The notes: generated from the letters alone by a model not told the origin. A stretch of 64,000 nt of DNA from UBA2336 sp965227265 (GCA_965227265.1 OZ245738.1:2108001-2172000); one strand, 5' to 3'. Counted from the stretch's first letter, positions 46,976 through 54,931 are shown. Numbers and translations are program-made.

Positions 46976-47169
46976 AACGTTAATTTTATGCTAATCAACG
47001 ATTGCCCAGTGACAGCCCTATGTCAGCACGAAAAAGAAGTTTCAGATTTTTTTAAAGGTGACGTGAGGAACCTTCATTTCGAGTGAGCAAAATAATACTA
47101 TAGATGTGTTATCCGCGTCAGCGTCAGGCCAGCGCTCATACTAAGTTAGCTATGATTCATTTCAAGGGT

Positions 47170-48126
47170 TCAACTCAGCACCTTCATGCGGGTGTGGTGC
47201 AATGCCAGACCTTCAGCAAATTCGGCCATTTTAATGCGCAACTCTTCCGGTTCTTCAATGTGTACGCCTGTGCCGTACATGAGCAGCCAGTGCATCATAT
47301 GATCTATGTTATCGATCATAAACTCAGCCCGGATCTTGTCGCCCAGATCTGTTTGCGAAATACTTCCGTACAAGGGCCGGCCGTACATATTTTCTTTATT
47401 AAAAATTGCGATAACCTTTTTCATGCCATGCTCACTGTAGAACACACTTTTAAAATACTCTTGCAACGAAAGCAGGTTACGCCCTTCAAATGTTTTACTG
47501 GTTGTTACGAGGCTTTTAATCCGGTCTGCACGGAAATCGCGGTAGCCGTTACGTAGCCTGCACCACGCGATAAGATGCCAGGCGGTGCTATAATAAAACA
47601 ATCCGATAGGTTCTACTTCACGTTTGGTTTGTTCTTCCTGGTTGCTGCTGTATTCAATTTCCAGCACACATTTTTTTACGGCTGCTCGTTGAATTTCGGT
47701 AACGAAATGATCCGGAAAATCATGTTGAACGGGTCGGGTGGCAACTGAGATCTCGACATGCGAATGAAGTTGTTCGAGGTGATCTTTTTCAGGATCGCTC
47801 AACACGGCCTTGATCTTGAACATTGCCGATTCAAAAGCAGCTTTCATAGACTTGTCTCCCATCTTCTCCACGAACTTTCCTGCGAGCAGCATGGAACTTG
47901 CTTCGTCCTGTGTGAACATAACAGGCGGCAGATGATAACCATCCACAATAAAATACCCCTTCCCTGCTTCCGACCCGATGGGCACACCCGCTTCCATCAA
48001 TGCTTTTACATCACGGTACACTGTACGCAAGCTGATCTCGAACCGGTCGGACATTTCCTCAGCCTTCACAACCTTCTTTGATTGTAGGTGCACGAGCATG
48101 GCGGTAAGGCGATCGATGCGATTCAC
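47170..48126 (-). CDS. WYL-domain transcription regulator (YafY-like)
   Basis: 318 aa from GTG 48126 (VNRIDRLTAMLVHLQSKK...), which matches the usual family start; 12 more codons lie upstream in frame. N-terminal HTH_11 (VVKAEEMSDRFEISLRTVYRDVKALMEAG), then the WYL domain (EPIGLFYYSTAWHLIAWCRLRNGYRDFRADRI) and a C-terminal WCX-like part. WYL proteins sense nucleotides or DNA damage products in several systems. It stands divergent to the cassette recombinase, 139 bp between start codons, so it may regulate it (inference). Confidence 0.92.
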   Translation of the reverse strand: MNRIDRLTAMLVHLQSKKVVKAEEMSDRFEISLRTVYRDVKALMEAGVPIGSEAGKGYFIVDGYHLPPVMFTQDEASSMLLAGKFVEKMGDKSMKAAFESAMFKIKAVLSDPEKDHLEQLHSHVEISVATRPVQHDFPDHFVTEIQRAAVKKCVLEIEYSSNQEEQTKREVEPIGLFYYSTAWHLIAWCRLRNGYRDFRADRIKSLVTTSKTFEGRNLLSLQEYFKSVFYSEHGMKKVIAIFNKENMYGRPLYGSISQTDLGDKIRAEFMIDNIDHMMHWLLMYGTGVHIEEPEELRIKMAEFAEGLALHHTRMKVLS

Positions 48127-48265
48127 GCGGGAAAGATAATAGATTGAGCGCTTTGTTAACAATCTCGGTAGTCCCCATTTTACTATATTCGATTACAAAC
48201 GACTACAAACGTAAATAATCGTTTATCAAACGGTTATGAGTATTTTGTTTATTCTATTTGGGGTC

Positions 48266-49393
48266 ATGATCCAGTTAAAACCCATCTTGCACAAAGACCA
48301 ACTGTGTATTGCCTTTATTGGTAAGCTTACCGGCAAAACTTACGTTCTTATCAAAAATTTCGCAGGCCGAATGTATTCGGTTACGCACGGTTGTTACTAT
48401 TTAGTTTATACTACTGATCAATTTAAAAAAGTTGTCGAGTTGCTGAAGGATGTTACAGAACTTGATGTCTCGGAATGGTCGTATGACACGTTATTACCGC
48501 GGGATCCTTCGTTATTTCGGCCTTGGGTTATCGCCCCGCCTGTCTATCGCGAAACACTAGTAAAGTTACGCTACAGCCCTGCCACGGTTGACAATTACCT
48601 TGCTCAGTTTCAGTTATTCCTGGAATTTATTTATCCACGCCAGGCCGAAACAATTTCAGAAAATGACGTGCATCGATATTTGTTTCACCTGGCAGATTAT
48701 AGAAAGGTATCTATCGCTACACAGAACCAAGCTATAAATTCGATCAAATTCTATCTCGAACAGGTTTGTAAAGGTGAGCGTAAAGTTTACTACTTAGATC
48801 GCCCTCGCAAGGATTTCAAGCTTCCTACTGTATTAAGTGAAGAAGAAGCACAGCGTTTATTTGCTCAAGTGCAAAATATAAAGCATCGGTGCATTGTTTT
48901 CCTGTTGTACTCGGGTGGATTGCGAATGAGTGAATTGTTGTCCCTTCGGTGGGAAGATCTAGATGCCGACCGTGGAGTGATTTATATTCGCAATGCAAAA
49001 GGAAGAAAAGACCGCGTTACACTGCTTTCGCGGGTTGCTCTTACCTATCTTTTACAATACCGCGAACTGCACAAACCGGAAACATGGGTATTTGAGGGTT
49101 CGGGCGGTCAATGCTATAGCGCACGAAGCGTTAATAATATTATTAGCCGTGCAGCTACGCTCGCGGGAATCACCAAACGTGTAAGCGCTCATACGCTACG
49201 GCACAGTTTTGCCACGCATATGCTCGAGAGCGGGACAGACTTACGCTATATCCAGACTCTGCTTGGTCATGAAAGCTCAAAGACTACAGAAAGGTATACA
49301 CACGTAACTAAAAAAGGATTTGAGAACCTGGTAAGCCCGTTGGATGCTATGGCGGGGAAGATTATCTTGCAAATAGATAATAAAGGTATATAG
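48266..49393 (+). CDS. Tyrosine recombinase heading the cassette array
   Basis: 375 aa from ATG 48266 (MIQLKPILHK...); 10 further codons lie upstream in frame. An N-terminal arm-type domain (~1-90) with MYSVTHGCYYL is typical of Bacteroidota phage integrases, then a SAM-like core-binding domain (YSPATVDNYLAQFQLFLEF) and the catalytic domain. Catalytic set in this numbering: R220 (GLRMSEL), K245 (NAKGRKDR), H309/R312 (HTLRHSFATH), H335 (LLGHESSKTT), Y344 (RYTHV). The end reads SPLDAM, as in IntI proteins. The 64 residues between Lys and HxxR leave no room for the extra IntI helix. It points toward the cassettes, and its stop codon lies in the first hairpin of the array. Confidence 0.95.
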   Translation: MIQLKPILHKDQLCIAFIGKLTGKTYVLIKNFAGRMYSVTHGCYYLVYTTDQFKKVVELLKDVTELDVSEWSYDTLLPRDPSLFRPWVIAPPVYRETLVKLRYSPATVDNYLAQFQLFLEFIYPRQAETISENDVHRYLFHLADYRKVSIATQNQAINSIKFYLEQVCKGERKVYYLDRPRKDFKLPTVLSEEEAQRLFAQVQNIKHRCIVFLLYSGGLRMSELLSLRWEDLDADRGVIYIRNAKGRKDRVTLLSRVALTYLLQYRELHKPETWVFEGSGGQCYSARSVNNIISRAATLAGITKRVSAHTLRHSFATHMLESGTDLRYIQTLLGHESSKTTERYTHVTKKGFENLVSPLDAMAGKIILQIDNKGI

Positions 49394-49421
49394 GCCATAA
49401 CGTGGCCTATATCCGGACGTT
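49388..49421 (+). repeat. Candidate attI-like insertion site
   Basis: ATATAGGCCA and TGGCCTATAT form a perfect 10-bp hairpin over a 5-base loop (49388-49412), overlapping the recombinase stop codon, followed by CCGGACGTTA. The right part matches the right half of the cassette sites; the left AAC arm is absent. The first cassette starts at its GTT (49419). Confidence 0.65.
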
Positions 49422-49450
49422 AGCGCGCATTTCTAATTGACAAGTACCCC

Positions 49451-49966
49451 ATGCCGACAAAATTATTCTGGGACAAAGACGCAAAAGAGTTAAAGACCAA
49501 ACTTGACGCAATAATTGAAGTTGAGAATGAGGACACTTTAAAAACTCATTTTCGTCAGACAATTCTGTTCAAGGACAATGGCAAAGTTTCCGGGACAATC
49601 AACCAGGACAATTTTAAAATCTGGACGCATGAACAAAATAGACGAGGTACAACGGGTATTTTCTATCCTATCGTACATGGACAATTCAAACCTTTAAGTC
49701 AAGGACTTGAAATTGAATTAAAATCAAAAATGAACATCATTGGAAAAACGGTGTTTGTAATAATTGCGACAATTTTGGCTTATGGCATTCTGACAGGAAT
49801 TGTAATTCAAGAAAATAATGAAATGAGGTTTCTCATTCCAAGACTTCTTATTGGGACAGTACTATTTGGACTTATGATTTCCGTTCCGACATTCATTTAC
49901 TTTAAGACTTCAAGGACGATAAAGGAATATTTGACAAAGGAATTGGGACTGAGAAACGCGCGCTAA
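49451..49966 (+). CDS. Cassette 1: two-segment membrane protein, unknown
   Basis: 171 aa. A soluble N-terminal ~95 residues (WDKDAKELKTKLDAIIEVENEDT, FKIWTHEQNRRGTTGIFYP) precedes two membrane helices (TVFVIIATILAYGILTGIVI and LLIGTVLFGLMISVPTFIYF) and a basic tail. No family recognised. The stop codon lies inside the outer arm of the site, so the gene is fitted tightly to its cassette. The same protein is encoded again at 53616-54131. Confidence 0.8.
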   Translation: MPTKLFWDKDAKELKTKLDAIIEVENEDTLKTHFRQTILFKDNGKVSGTINQDNFKIWTHEQNRRGTTGIFYPIVHGQFKPLSQGLEIELKSKMNIIGKTVFVIIATILAYGILTGIVIQENNEMRFLIPRLLIGTVLFGLMISVPTFIYFKTSRTIKEYLTKELGLRNAR

Positions 49967-50040
49967 CAAAGGCTATAATCCATTTGTTTTCTTTTGTTTA
50001 TTTTTATTTTGGTAAAACAAACGGCTTATAGCCAAACGTT
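49965..50040 (+). repeat. Cassette site 1 (attC-like)
   Basis: 76 bp AAC-to-GTT. GGCTATAATCCATTTGTTTT pairs with AAAACAAACGGCTTATAGCC except T.C and A.C mismatches; AT-rich centre with TATTTTGG. The outer arm GAAACGCGCGCTAAC pairs with the cassette start at 49419 (14 of 15). Confidence 0.9.
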
Positions 50041-50135
50041 ACCGCCAATGCCCCTCGTTCCGCGGACAATGACGACCCAGACGACAAAGACTTGTTTCCG
50101 CAGACAAGAAAAGAAAAAAAATAAAAGGCTTTAAA

Positions 50136-50168
50136 GGGTGAGACGGCAACTTGGCAAGATTCTCACCC
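50136..50168 (+). other. Hairpin ahead of the mercury module
   Basis: GGGTGAGA and TCTCACCC form a perfect 8-bp stem with a 17-base loop, just before the second-family hairpin at 50178. Together with the cassette leader this fills the gene-free stretch 49967-50312. Confidence 0.5.
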
Positions 50169-50177
50169 AGCGCAAGA

Positions 50178-50236
50178 TTTGGCACATGCCATTGCCGCAC
50201 ATCCGACACACAACCAAAGCAATGCCAAGAGCCAAA
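50178..50236 (+). repeat. Second-family hairpin a (left of the mercury module)
   Basis: TTTGGC/GCCAAA outer arms and TGCCATTGC/GCAATGCCA inner arms, separated by a small internal loop, with a central part that starts CGCACA and ends CAAA. Same plan as 52099, 60083 and 62169. Unlike the cassette sites, both arms here pair with each other in place. It is not behind any gene. Confidence 0.75.
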
Positions 50237-50312
50237 TTCCCCAATGCTCCATAAGTTGATTTTGAAATTAGAAACCCTTGCCTTACTTTAGCGTTTGCTT
50301 AAATAAGAAAGT

Positions 50313-50684
50313 ATGAAAAACGGCTGTATTAGGGTTTTTGCTGACATCAACCAGATTAAGGCTTGTAAGGAGAAGATAAGTCATATTGACGAATCAGCAG
50401 AACACCTTGCAAATTCACTGAGTTTGGCTGGAAATACAGTACGACTAAAAATTTTATTTCTCCTCCAAGAAGAAGGACAGCTTTGTGTTTGTGACCTAAG
50501 CGACATTTTAGGAATGAATATTTCGGCAATCTCTCAGCACCTGAGAAAACTCAAAGACGGTAAAATTATCACCTACAAAAAAACGGGGCAGACTATTTTC
50601 TATTCTATGAGTACAGAGTATGCCAATATCTTTAAGCCAATCTTTAAATTAATCAGCGATAACAAAATTTTAGAAATGATATGA
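50313..50684 (+). CDS. ArsR/SmtB-family metal-responsive repressor
   Basis: 123 aa winged-helix protein. The alpha-3 motif QLCVCDLSDILGMNISAISQHLRKLKDGKII contains the CVC metal-binding pair of ArsR/CadC-type sensors; a third Cys is in the N-terminal part (GCIRVF, KACKEK). It should block its own operon until the metal binds. The stop overlaps the start of the MerTP-like gene (ATGA), so mercury is the likely signal. First gene of the mercury cassette. Confidence 0.9.
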   Translation: MKNGCIRVFADINQIKACKEKISHIDESAEHLANSLSLAGNTVRLKILFLLQEEGQLCVCDLSDILGMNISAISQHLRKLKDGKIITYKKTGQTIFYSMSTEYANIFKPIFKLISDNKILEMI

Positions 50685-51856
50685 AAACGCAAATCGCATT
50701 AAGTGTATTTACAGCATTGAGCGCGTCAATGTGTTGTATAACTCCGGTTCTGGCTATTGCAGCTGGGACAAGTAGTATAGCGACATCATTCCATTGGGTT
50801 GAACCATTCAGACCATATTTCATTTCAGCATCTGTTTTGGTATTAGGCTTCGCATGGTTTCAGTCGTTTCGCAACAAGAAAGAAGACGATTGTAATTGTG
50901 AAACCCCAAAGAAGAAGTCTTTCTTTCAATCAAGGACATTCTTAAGTGTGGTGACCATACTTTCATTCTTGCTAATCACCTTTCCGTCATACTCTAAATT
51001 TCTTTTTCAAAATTCAGAAACTCAACTTGTGCAAGAACAAAACAAGAATAAAAAGATTGAGCTTAAAGTTTCCGGAATGACATGTACTTCATGTGAACTT
51101 CATATAGAAAGTGAAGTCAAAAAATTGTCAGGTGTTTCATTTGTAAAAGCTTCTTATGAAAAAGGTTCAACAACCATAGAGTTTGATGAACAGAAAATCA
51201 AAGCGGACAAAATCATTGAAGCAATTAACGGGACAGGATATAAAGTTGAACAGGGACAGAAACAATTAACATTGCAAAGCCAGACGGGAAATTGCTGCGC
51301 CAATGGAACTTGTAAAGACCATGTTGGTGATTTACCAAAAGAGGTTAACAAGAATTTGAAAGTCGTGTCAAATGTTTCAGAAATTCAAAAAACGTTTAAT
51401 CAACAAACAGGAAAGACCAAGTTTGTAGCCATTTTATCATCTACGTGTGGTTGGTGTTTACAAGGTGCCGAATCAATTCAGAAGACCATTATTGAAAAAT
51501 CAAAGAACAAAGACATTAGCTTAATTATCATTTGGACAAACATGCTAAAGACGGATGACCAAACCAGTGCATACAAAGCAGCATCCCTATTCAAAGACCC
51601 GAGTATTGTACAATTCTTCGACTCAGAGAACAAATTTGGGGATTTAGTAGCTCAAAGATTAAACCCGCAAGGCAAAAAGGCTTGGGACATCTATATGTTC
51701 TTTGACAAGGACACACAATGGAGCAAGGATTTTCCAAGACCATTTGAGTACGTACATCAGTTAAGTTCCGAAGTTCATCCATGGGTTGACAAAACGAAAT
51801 ACTTTTGTGGCCAAGAACTTACAAAAAGATTGGACGAGATAGTTACCACCCTTTAG
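50681..51856 (+). CDS. MerTP-type mercuric transporter fused to a thioredoxin-like domain
   Basis: 391 aa. Residues 1-110 are MerT-like, with Cys18-Cys19 in the first membrane helix, two further helices, and a CNC pair at 71-73. Residues ~125-190 are an HMA/MerP domain with GMTCTSC (Cys135, Cys138). Residues ~225-391 form a thioredoxin-like domain with CGWC at 256-259 and a DxYMFFD strand. Bacteroidota MerTP proteins normally end after the HMA domain; the added domain is unusual and may pass Hg(II) on to a thiol system. No merA reductase is in the cassette. Confidence 0.9.
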   Translation: MKTQIALSVFTALSASMCCITPVLAIAAGTSSIATSFHWVEPFRPYFISASVLVLGFAWFQSFRNKKEDDCNCETPKKKSFFQSRTFLSVVTILSFLLITFPSYSKFLFQNSETQLVQEQNKNKKIELKVSGMTCTSCELHIESEVKKLSGVSFVKASYEKGSTTIEFDEQKIKADKIIEAINGTGYKVEQGQKQLTLQSQTGNCCANGTCKDHVGDLPKEVNKNLKVVSNVSEIQKTFNQQTGKTKFVAILSSTCGWCLQGAESIQKTIIEKSKNKDISLIIIWTNMLKTDDQTSAYKAASLFKDPSIVQFFDSENKFGDLVAQRLNPQGKKAWDIYMFFDKDTQWSKDFPRPFEYVHQLSSEVHPWVDKTKYFCGQELTKRLDEIVTTL

Positions 51857-51867
51857 TTTTTATTACA

Positions 51868-52083
51868 ATGAACGACACCATAATAATAGATTCAGTTATA
51901 ACTTGTCCAAAGTGTGGGTTTTCCAAGAAGGAGGAAATGCCGACAGACGCCTGTCAATACTTTTATGAATGTGAAAACTGTAAGACATTGTTAAAACCAA
52001 AGCAAGGTGATTGTTGCGTTTTCTGTTCTTACGGGACAGTAAAGTGTCCGCCTATTCAGCAATCTAAAAGTTGTTGCGCTTGA
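51868..52083 (+). CDS. GDCCVxC-domain protein
   Basis: 71 aa from ATG 51868 (11 bp after the MerTP-like stop). Cys-rich: TCPKCGF near the start, ECENCK in the middle, the hallmark GDCCVFCSYGTVKCPPIQ and a CC near the end. The small family is regularly found next to MerTP in Bacteroidota and some members have selenocysteine at one Cys; here it is a plain Cys codon. Probably a mercury-binding chaperone. Confidence 0.88.
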   Translation: MNDTIIIDSVITCPKCGFSKKEEMPTDACQYFYECENCKTLLKPKQGDCCVFCSYGTVKCPPIQQSKSCCA

Positions 52084-52098
52084 CAAATTATACCTCAC

Positions 52099-52160
52099 GC
52101 AGCACACTTGCAAAAGCCGCACAATCCATCCGCAAACCTAAGCTATTGCAAAAGTGCTGC
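52099..52160 (+). repeat. Second-family hairpin b (right of the mercury module)
   Basis: GCAGCAC/GTGCTGC outer arms, an AC-to-AA internal loop, then TTGCAA/TTGCAA and a centre that starts CGCACA and ends CTAA. It starts 15 bp after the GDCCVxC stop codon. The rest of the gene-free stretch to the site at 52333 shows no gene. Confidence 0.75.
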
Positions 52161-52332
52161 TCACATCATCTCTCCAAATCAATTAGCTTGGTGTAAGCCG
52201 ACAATGCTCCCACAGTTGCCGTCAGGCGTAGTTTGGTGACAAAGGACAAGGGGAAATTTAACGAGAGACAAAAAAATTAGGTCAACGCTTCAGAATTTGT
52301 TCCATCCGACAAAGGAAAGGGACACAGGCGGT

Positions 52333-52415
52333 AACAAAAGCTATAAGTCATGGCGGCACGTTTGATATTTAATTTGATTATTTTGGTGTGCCGCCACGCC
52401 TTATAGCCAGACGTT
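52333..52415 (+). repeat. Cassette site 2 (attC-like)
   Basis: 83 bp. GCTATAAGTCATGGCGGCAC pairs with GTGCCGCCACGCCTTATAGC, with the T.C and A.C mismatches. The 9 bases GGCGGTAAC before it are the exact complement of the start of the mercury cassette at 50038, 2.3 kb away. Confidence 0.9.
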
Positions 52416-52452
52416 GCCAGTAATGCATCAATAAAAATTCGTCTTCGAACCA

Positions 52453-53451
52453 ATGACAAGAAAAATAGGAACACTAATAATTTTACTTTCTGTACTGGGA
52501 CAAATCAGTTACGGCCAGACTCCTGGACAACCGAAACAATTAAAAGTTAAGGGGACATATGTTCACTCACGGACAATGACTGAGTTTCCAGAGAATATAG
52601 GCACTTATCAAAGACAAGGTGTCTATTCGTTTGACAAAAAGAAGGAAAATATTGGCTCGACTTATAAGAGCGAAGAGACGACACTTTCAGTTTACTTGTA
52701 TCCTGCTGGTGACGGAAGTGAAGGACGTCTAAGAAATCAATACTTACAAGCATTGCAGGACATAGCAGACGTTTCAAAAAGTGGAATTCATGCCGAACAG
52801 GGATACAAATATTTTAAAAAAGGAGGCTACAAAGTTAATGGCTTTAGTGCCATAACACCGGACGAACCAAAGTCACAATTAACTCTCTTTGAATGCGGAC
52901 AGTGGTTTTTTAAAATACGAATCACAACAAGTTCTCTTGACACAGCTCAAATTAACGGACTCGAAAGAGAGGTCTTGAACTCGTTCGACCCAACGAGGCT
53001 GGTAAAAAGTTCACGATTGAATTCTAAGGCTGACGTCTATTTCGCAAAAGCCGCGTTTCGAGATTCACTAATGCTTGGATCGGCTATGGGAAGTGCATTT
53101 AAAAAAATATCATGGGCGCTTGAGAACGTTGATTCCTTAGAGCGAGCGGCTGGATTTCCTGACTTATATCTCGGACTTCAAGTAGAATCACTAAGAGAGT
53201 TCATTCAATTTGAAAAAAGACAAAAGTGGAACAGACAACAAAGTACAACCGACTACCTAAATGAATTGAATCAAATAATCGATGCCGGATTTTTGGAAGA
53301 ATTTATAATGGAGCAATTCGACATGATAATGATAGTTCCTAAAGAAATAACGTTGGACTTCGAAGGATTTCAAAAATGGAAGCAGACACATCCGACAACT
53401 ATTAATCTTAATCAAAGATTTTATGTGGTTTCATACAAAGTGGCGGACTGA
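52453..53451 (+). CDS. Cassette 3: secreted protein of unknown function
   Basis: 332 aa, signal peptide ending SYGQ. Mixed alpha/beta: a Tyr-rich first third (YQRQGVYSFDKKKENIGSTYKSEETTLSVYLYP), a helical middle (YFAKAAFRDSLMLGSAMGSAFKKI) and a strand-rich end. No motif recognised. Longest single gene among the unknown cassettes except for no other features. Confidence 0.75.
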   Translation: MTRKIGTLIILLSVLGQISYGQTPGQPKQLKVKGTYVHSRTMTEFPENIGTYQRQGVYSFDKKKENIGSTYKSEETTLSVYLYPAGDGSEGRLRNQYLQALQDIADVSKSGIHAEQGYKYFKKGGYKVNGFSAITPDEPKSQLTLFECGQWFFKIRITTSSLDTAQINGLEREVLNSFDPTRLVKSSRLNSKADVYFAKAAFRDSLMLGSAMGSAFKKISWALENVDSLERAAGFPDLYLGLQVESLREFIQFEKRQKWNRQQSTTDYLNELNQIIDAGFLEEFIMEQFDMIMIVPKEITLDFEGFQKWKQTHPTTINLNQRFYVVSYKVAD

Positions 53452-53463
53452 TGCACTACTGGC

Positions 53464-53586
53464 AACAAAATGCATAATCAATGGCGGGGGTCAGTGTAAA
53501 TTTGTAGTTTAGTTTTTCAAATAACGTTTGGTGTCGTGGGACAGTGACGCGCTTCGAACACCCGCCACTGCTTATGCACAAACGTT
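53464..53586 (+). repeat. Cassette site 3 (attC-like, long class)
   Basis: 123 bp. TGCATAATCAATGGCGGG pairs with CCCGCCACTGCTTATGCA; the large centre contains CGTGGGACAG. The outer arm GATGCACTACTGGCAAC pairs with the cassette 3 start in 16 of 17 positions. Close relative of 57153-57275. Confidence 0.9.
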
Positions 53587-53615
53587 AGCGCGCATTTCTA
53601 ATTGACAAGTACCCC

Positions 53616-54131
53616 ATGCCGACAAAATTATTCTGGGACAAAGACGCAAAAGAGTTAAAGACCAAACTTGACGCAATAATTGAAGTTGAGAATGAGGACA
53701 CTTTAAAAACTCATTTTCGTCAGACAATTCTGTTCAAGGACAATGGCAAAGTTTCCGGGACAATCAACCAGGACAATTTTAAAATCTGGACGCATGAACA
53801 AAATAGACGAGGTACAACGGGTATTTTCTATCCTATCGTACATGGACAATTCAAACCTTTAAGTCAAGGACTTGAAATTGAATTAAAATCAAAAATGAAC
53901 ATCATTGGAAAAACGGTGTTTGTAATAATTGCGACAATTTTGGCTTATGGCATTCTGACAGGAATTGTAATTCAAGAAAATAATGAAATGAGGTTTCTCA
54001 TTCCAAGACTTCTTATTGGGACAGTACTATTTGGACTTATGATTTCCGTTCCGACATTCATTTACTTTAAGACTTCAAGGACGATAAAGGAATATTTGAC
54101 AAAGGAATTGGGACTGAGAAACGCGCGCTAA
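53616..54131 (+). CDS. Cassette 4: second copy of the two-segment membrane protein
   Basis: 171 aa, the same translation as 49451-49966 in every residue. Absence of even silent changes points to recent duplication. Confidence 0.8.
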   Translation: MPTKLFWDKDAKELKTKLDAIIEVENEDTLKTHFRQTILFKDNGKVSGTINQDNFKIWTHEQNRRGTTGIFYPIVHGQFKPLSQGLEIELKSKMNIIGKTVFVIIATILAYGILTGIVIQENNEMRFLIPRLLIGTVLFGLMISVPTFIYFKTSRTIKEYLTKELGLRNAR

Positions 54132-54205
54132 CAAAGGCTATAATCCATTTGTTTTCTTTTGTTTATTTTTATTTTGGTAAAACAAACGGCTTATAGCCAA
54201 ACGTT
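54130..54205 (+). repeat. Cassette site 4 (attC-like, copy of site 1)
   Basis: 76 bp, identical to site 1 through GTTA, then different cassette bases follow (GGC instead of CCG). Confidence 0.9.
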
Positions 54206-54446
54206 AGGCAACATTGCGTAAAGACAATTTTCGATTCACGCGGACAAGTTGACGAAAAATCAAAAGATAAAATTCAACAGCAACTCCGAGCCAAGTTTAT
54301 CTCTCCGTGTTAAATAATTTCGGGCGCACTCCGTCAACTTACAATCGAGCCACGTTCCTGCTGCAGATCACGCGAGCTTCGGCAGTTGAATGAAGAGAAT
54401 TAAATCTCGTCCGCTGGACAGATTCGCGTTCGCGCAACGATTGCCT
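54203..54446. other. Cassette 5: no gene visible
   Basis: A full cassette start (GTTAGGCAA) and site are present, but no open frame with a start codon fills it. A 30-codon frame without start ends at TAA near 54314 (...EPSLSLRV). The content may be a relic, a non-coding RNA or a promoter cassette. Confidence 0.6.
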
Positions 54447-54523
54447 AACAAAAGCTATAATCCATTTGCTTTTTTTGTCTATTTTTAAATTAAGGTAAAG
54501 CAAACAGCTTATAGCTAGACGTT
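54447..54523 (+). repeat. Cassette site 5 (attC-like)
   Basis: 77 bp. AGCTATAATCCATTTGCTTT against AAAGCAAACAGCTTATAGCT; A.C mismatch kept. The outer arm ATTGCCTAAC pairs with the start GTTAGGCAA of cassette 5. Confidence 0.88.
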
Positions 54524-54558
54524 GTGCACAATTACCTTGGACAAAATAGCTGCAGCGA

Positions 54559-54912
54559 ATGTTTGACTCATTTGGAAATAAAGTAAAAATCAAAAACTCT
54601 GCCGACACTGATAGTAAAGGACTAGCAGGGAAGATAGGAGACGTCTACGGACAGACAACGTCATCGATGATGGATTTCGAAATCATAGGGACACCAAAAG
54701 AAGACGTTGCTGTTAACGTTTATTTTGACGACTTAAAAACATCTTATTGGTTCGACCCTGACCTTCTTGAGAATATTGACGATGGACAAGGAGCTATGAT
54801 AACTCTTGACGGTGTTGACAAAAAATGGACGAAAGGACAAAATGGACAGTGGATTGAAAAAAACACTAATCCGACAGTTACGACAAAGAGGTGGTGGGAA
54901 TTTTGGAAATGA
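54559..54912 (+). CDS. Cassette 6: small cytoplasmic beta-rich protein
   Basis: 117 aa, no signal or membrane helix. Pattern FGNKVKIKNSADTDSKGLAGKIGDVYGQTT, then VAVNVYFDDLKTSYWFDPDLLENID, resembles small beta-barrel (KOW/SH3-like) hypothetical proteins seen across Bacteroidota; function unknown. It ends in WWEFWK, an aromatic tail. Starts 38 bp after the GTT core. Confidence 0.75.
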   Translation: MFDSFGNKVKIKNSADTDSKGLAGKIGDVYGQTTSSMMDFEIIGTPKEDVAVNVYFDDLKTSYWFDPDLLENIDDGQGAMITLDGVDKKWTKGQNGQWIEKNTNPTVTTKRWWEFWK

Positions 54913-54931
54913 GGTGTCGGTAACTGTGCAC

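Larger units (their letters stand above)
49417..50041 (+). repeat. Duplicated cassette, copy 1
   Basis: 625 bp that I cannot distinguish from 53582-54206. Identity begins at ACGTTA in the candidate attI-like site and ends at ACGTTA of the downstream site; bases outside differ at once. Holds one gene and one site. Confidence 0.9.
53582..54206 (+). repeat. Duplicated cassette, copy 2
   Basis: No difference seen from 49417-50041 over 625 bp. Left flank is site 3 and right flank the start of cassette 5, both unlike copy 1, so the repeat edges sit exactly at the site cores. Confidence 0.9.

Noticed and set aside
48236..49393. Housekeeping XerC/XerD
   Set aside because: The N-terminal ~90-residue extension and the SPLDAM end are foreign to Xer proteins, and it directly heads the array. 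It could still be a phage-type integrase, but no phage genes are nearby.
49417..54206. Duplicate flanked by insertion sequences or a composite transposon
   Set aside because: No transposase or IS ends are near either copy, and the repeat edges coincide with site cores instead of target-site duplications.
54339..54608. 89-residue frame on the - strand across cassette 5, site 5 and cassette 6
   Set aside because: It crosses two cassette boundaries and a palindromic site, so it cannot be a stable gene; similar - strand frames over the sites are shadows of the palindromes.
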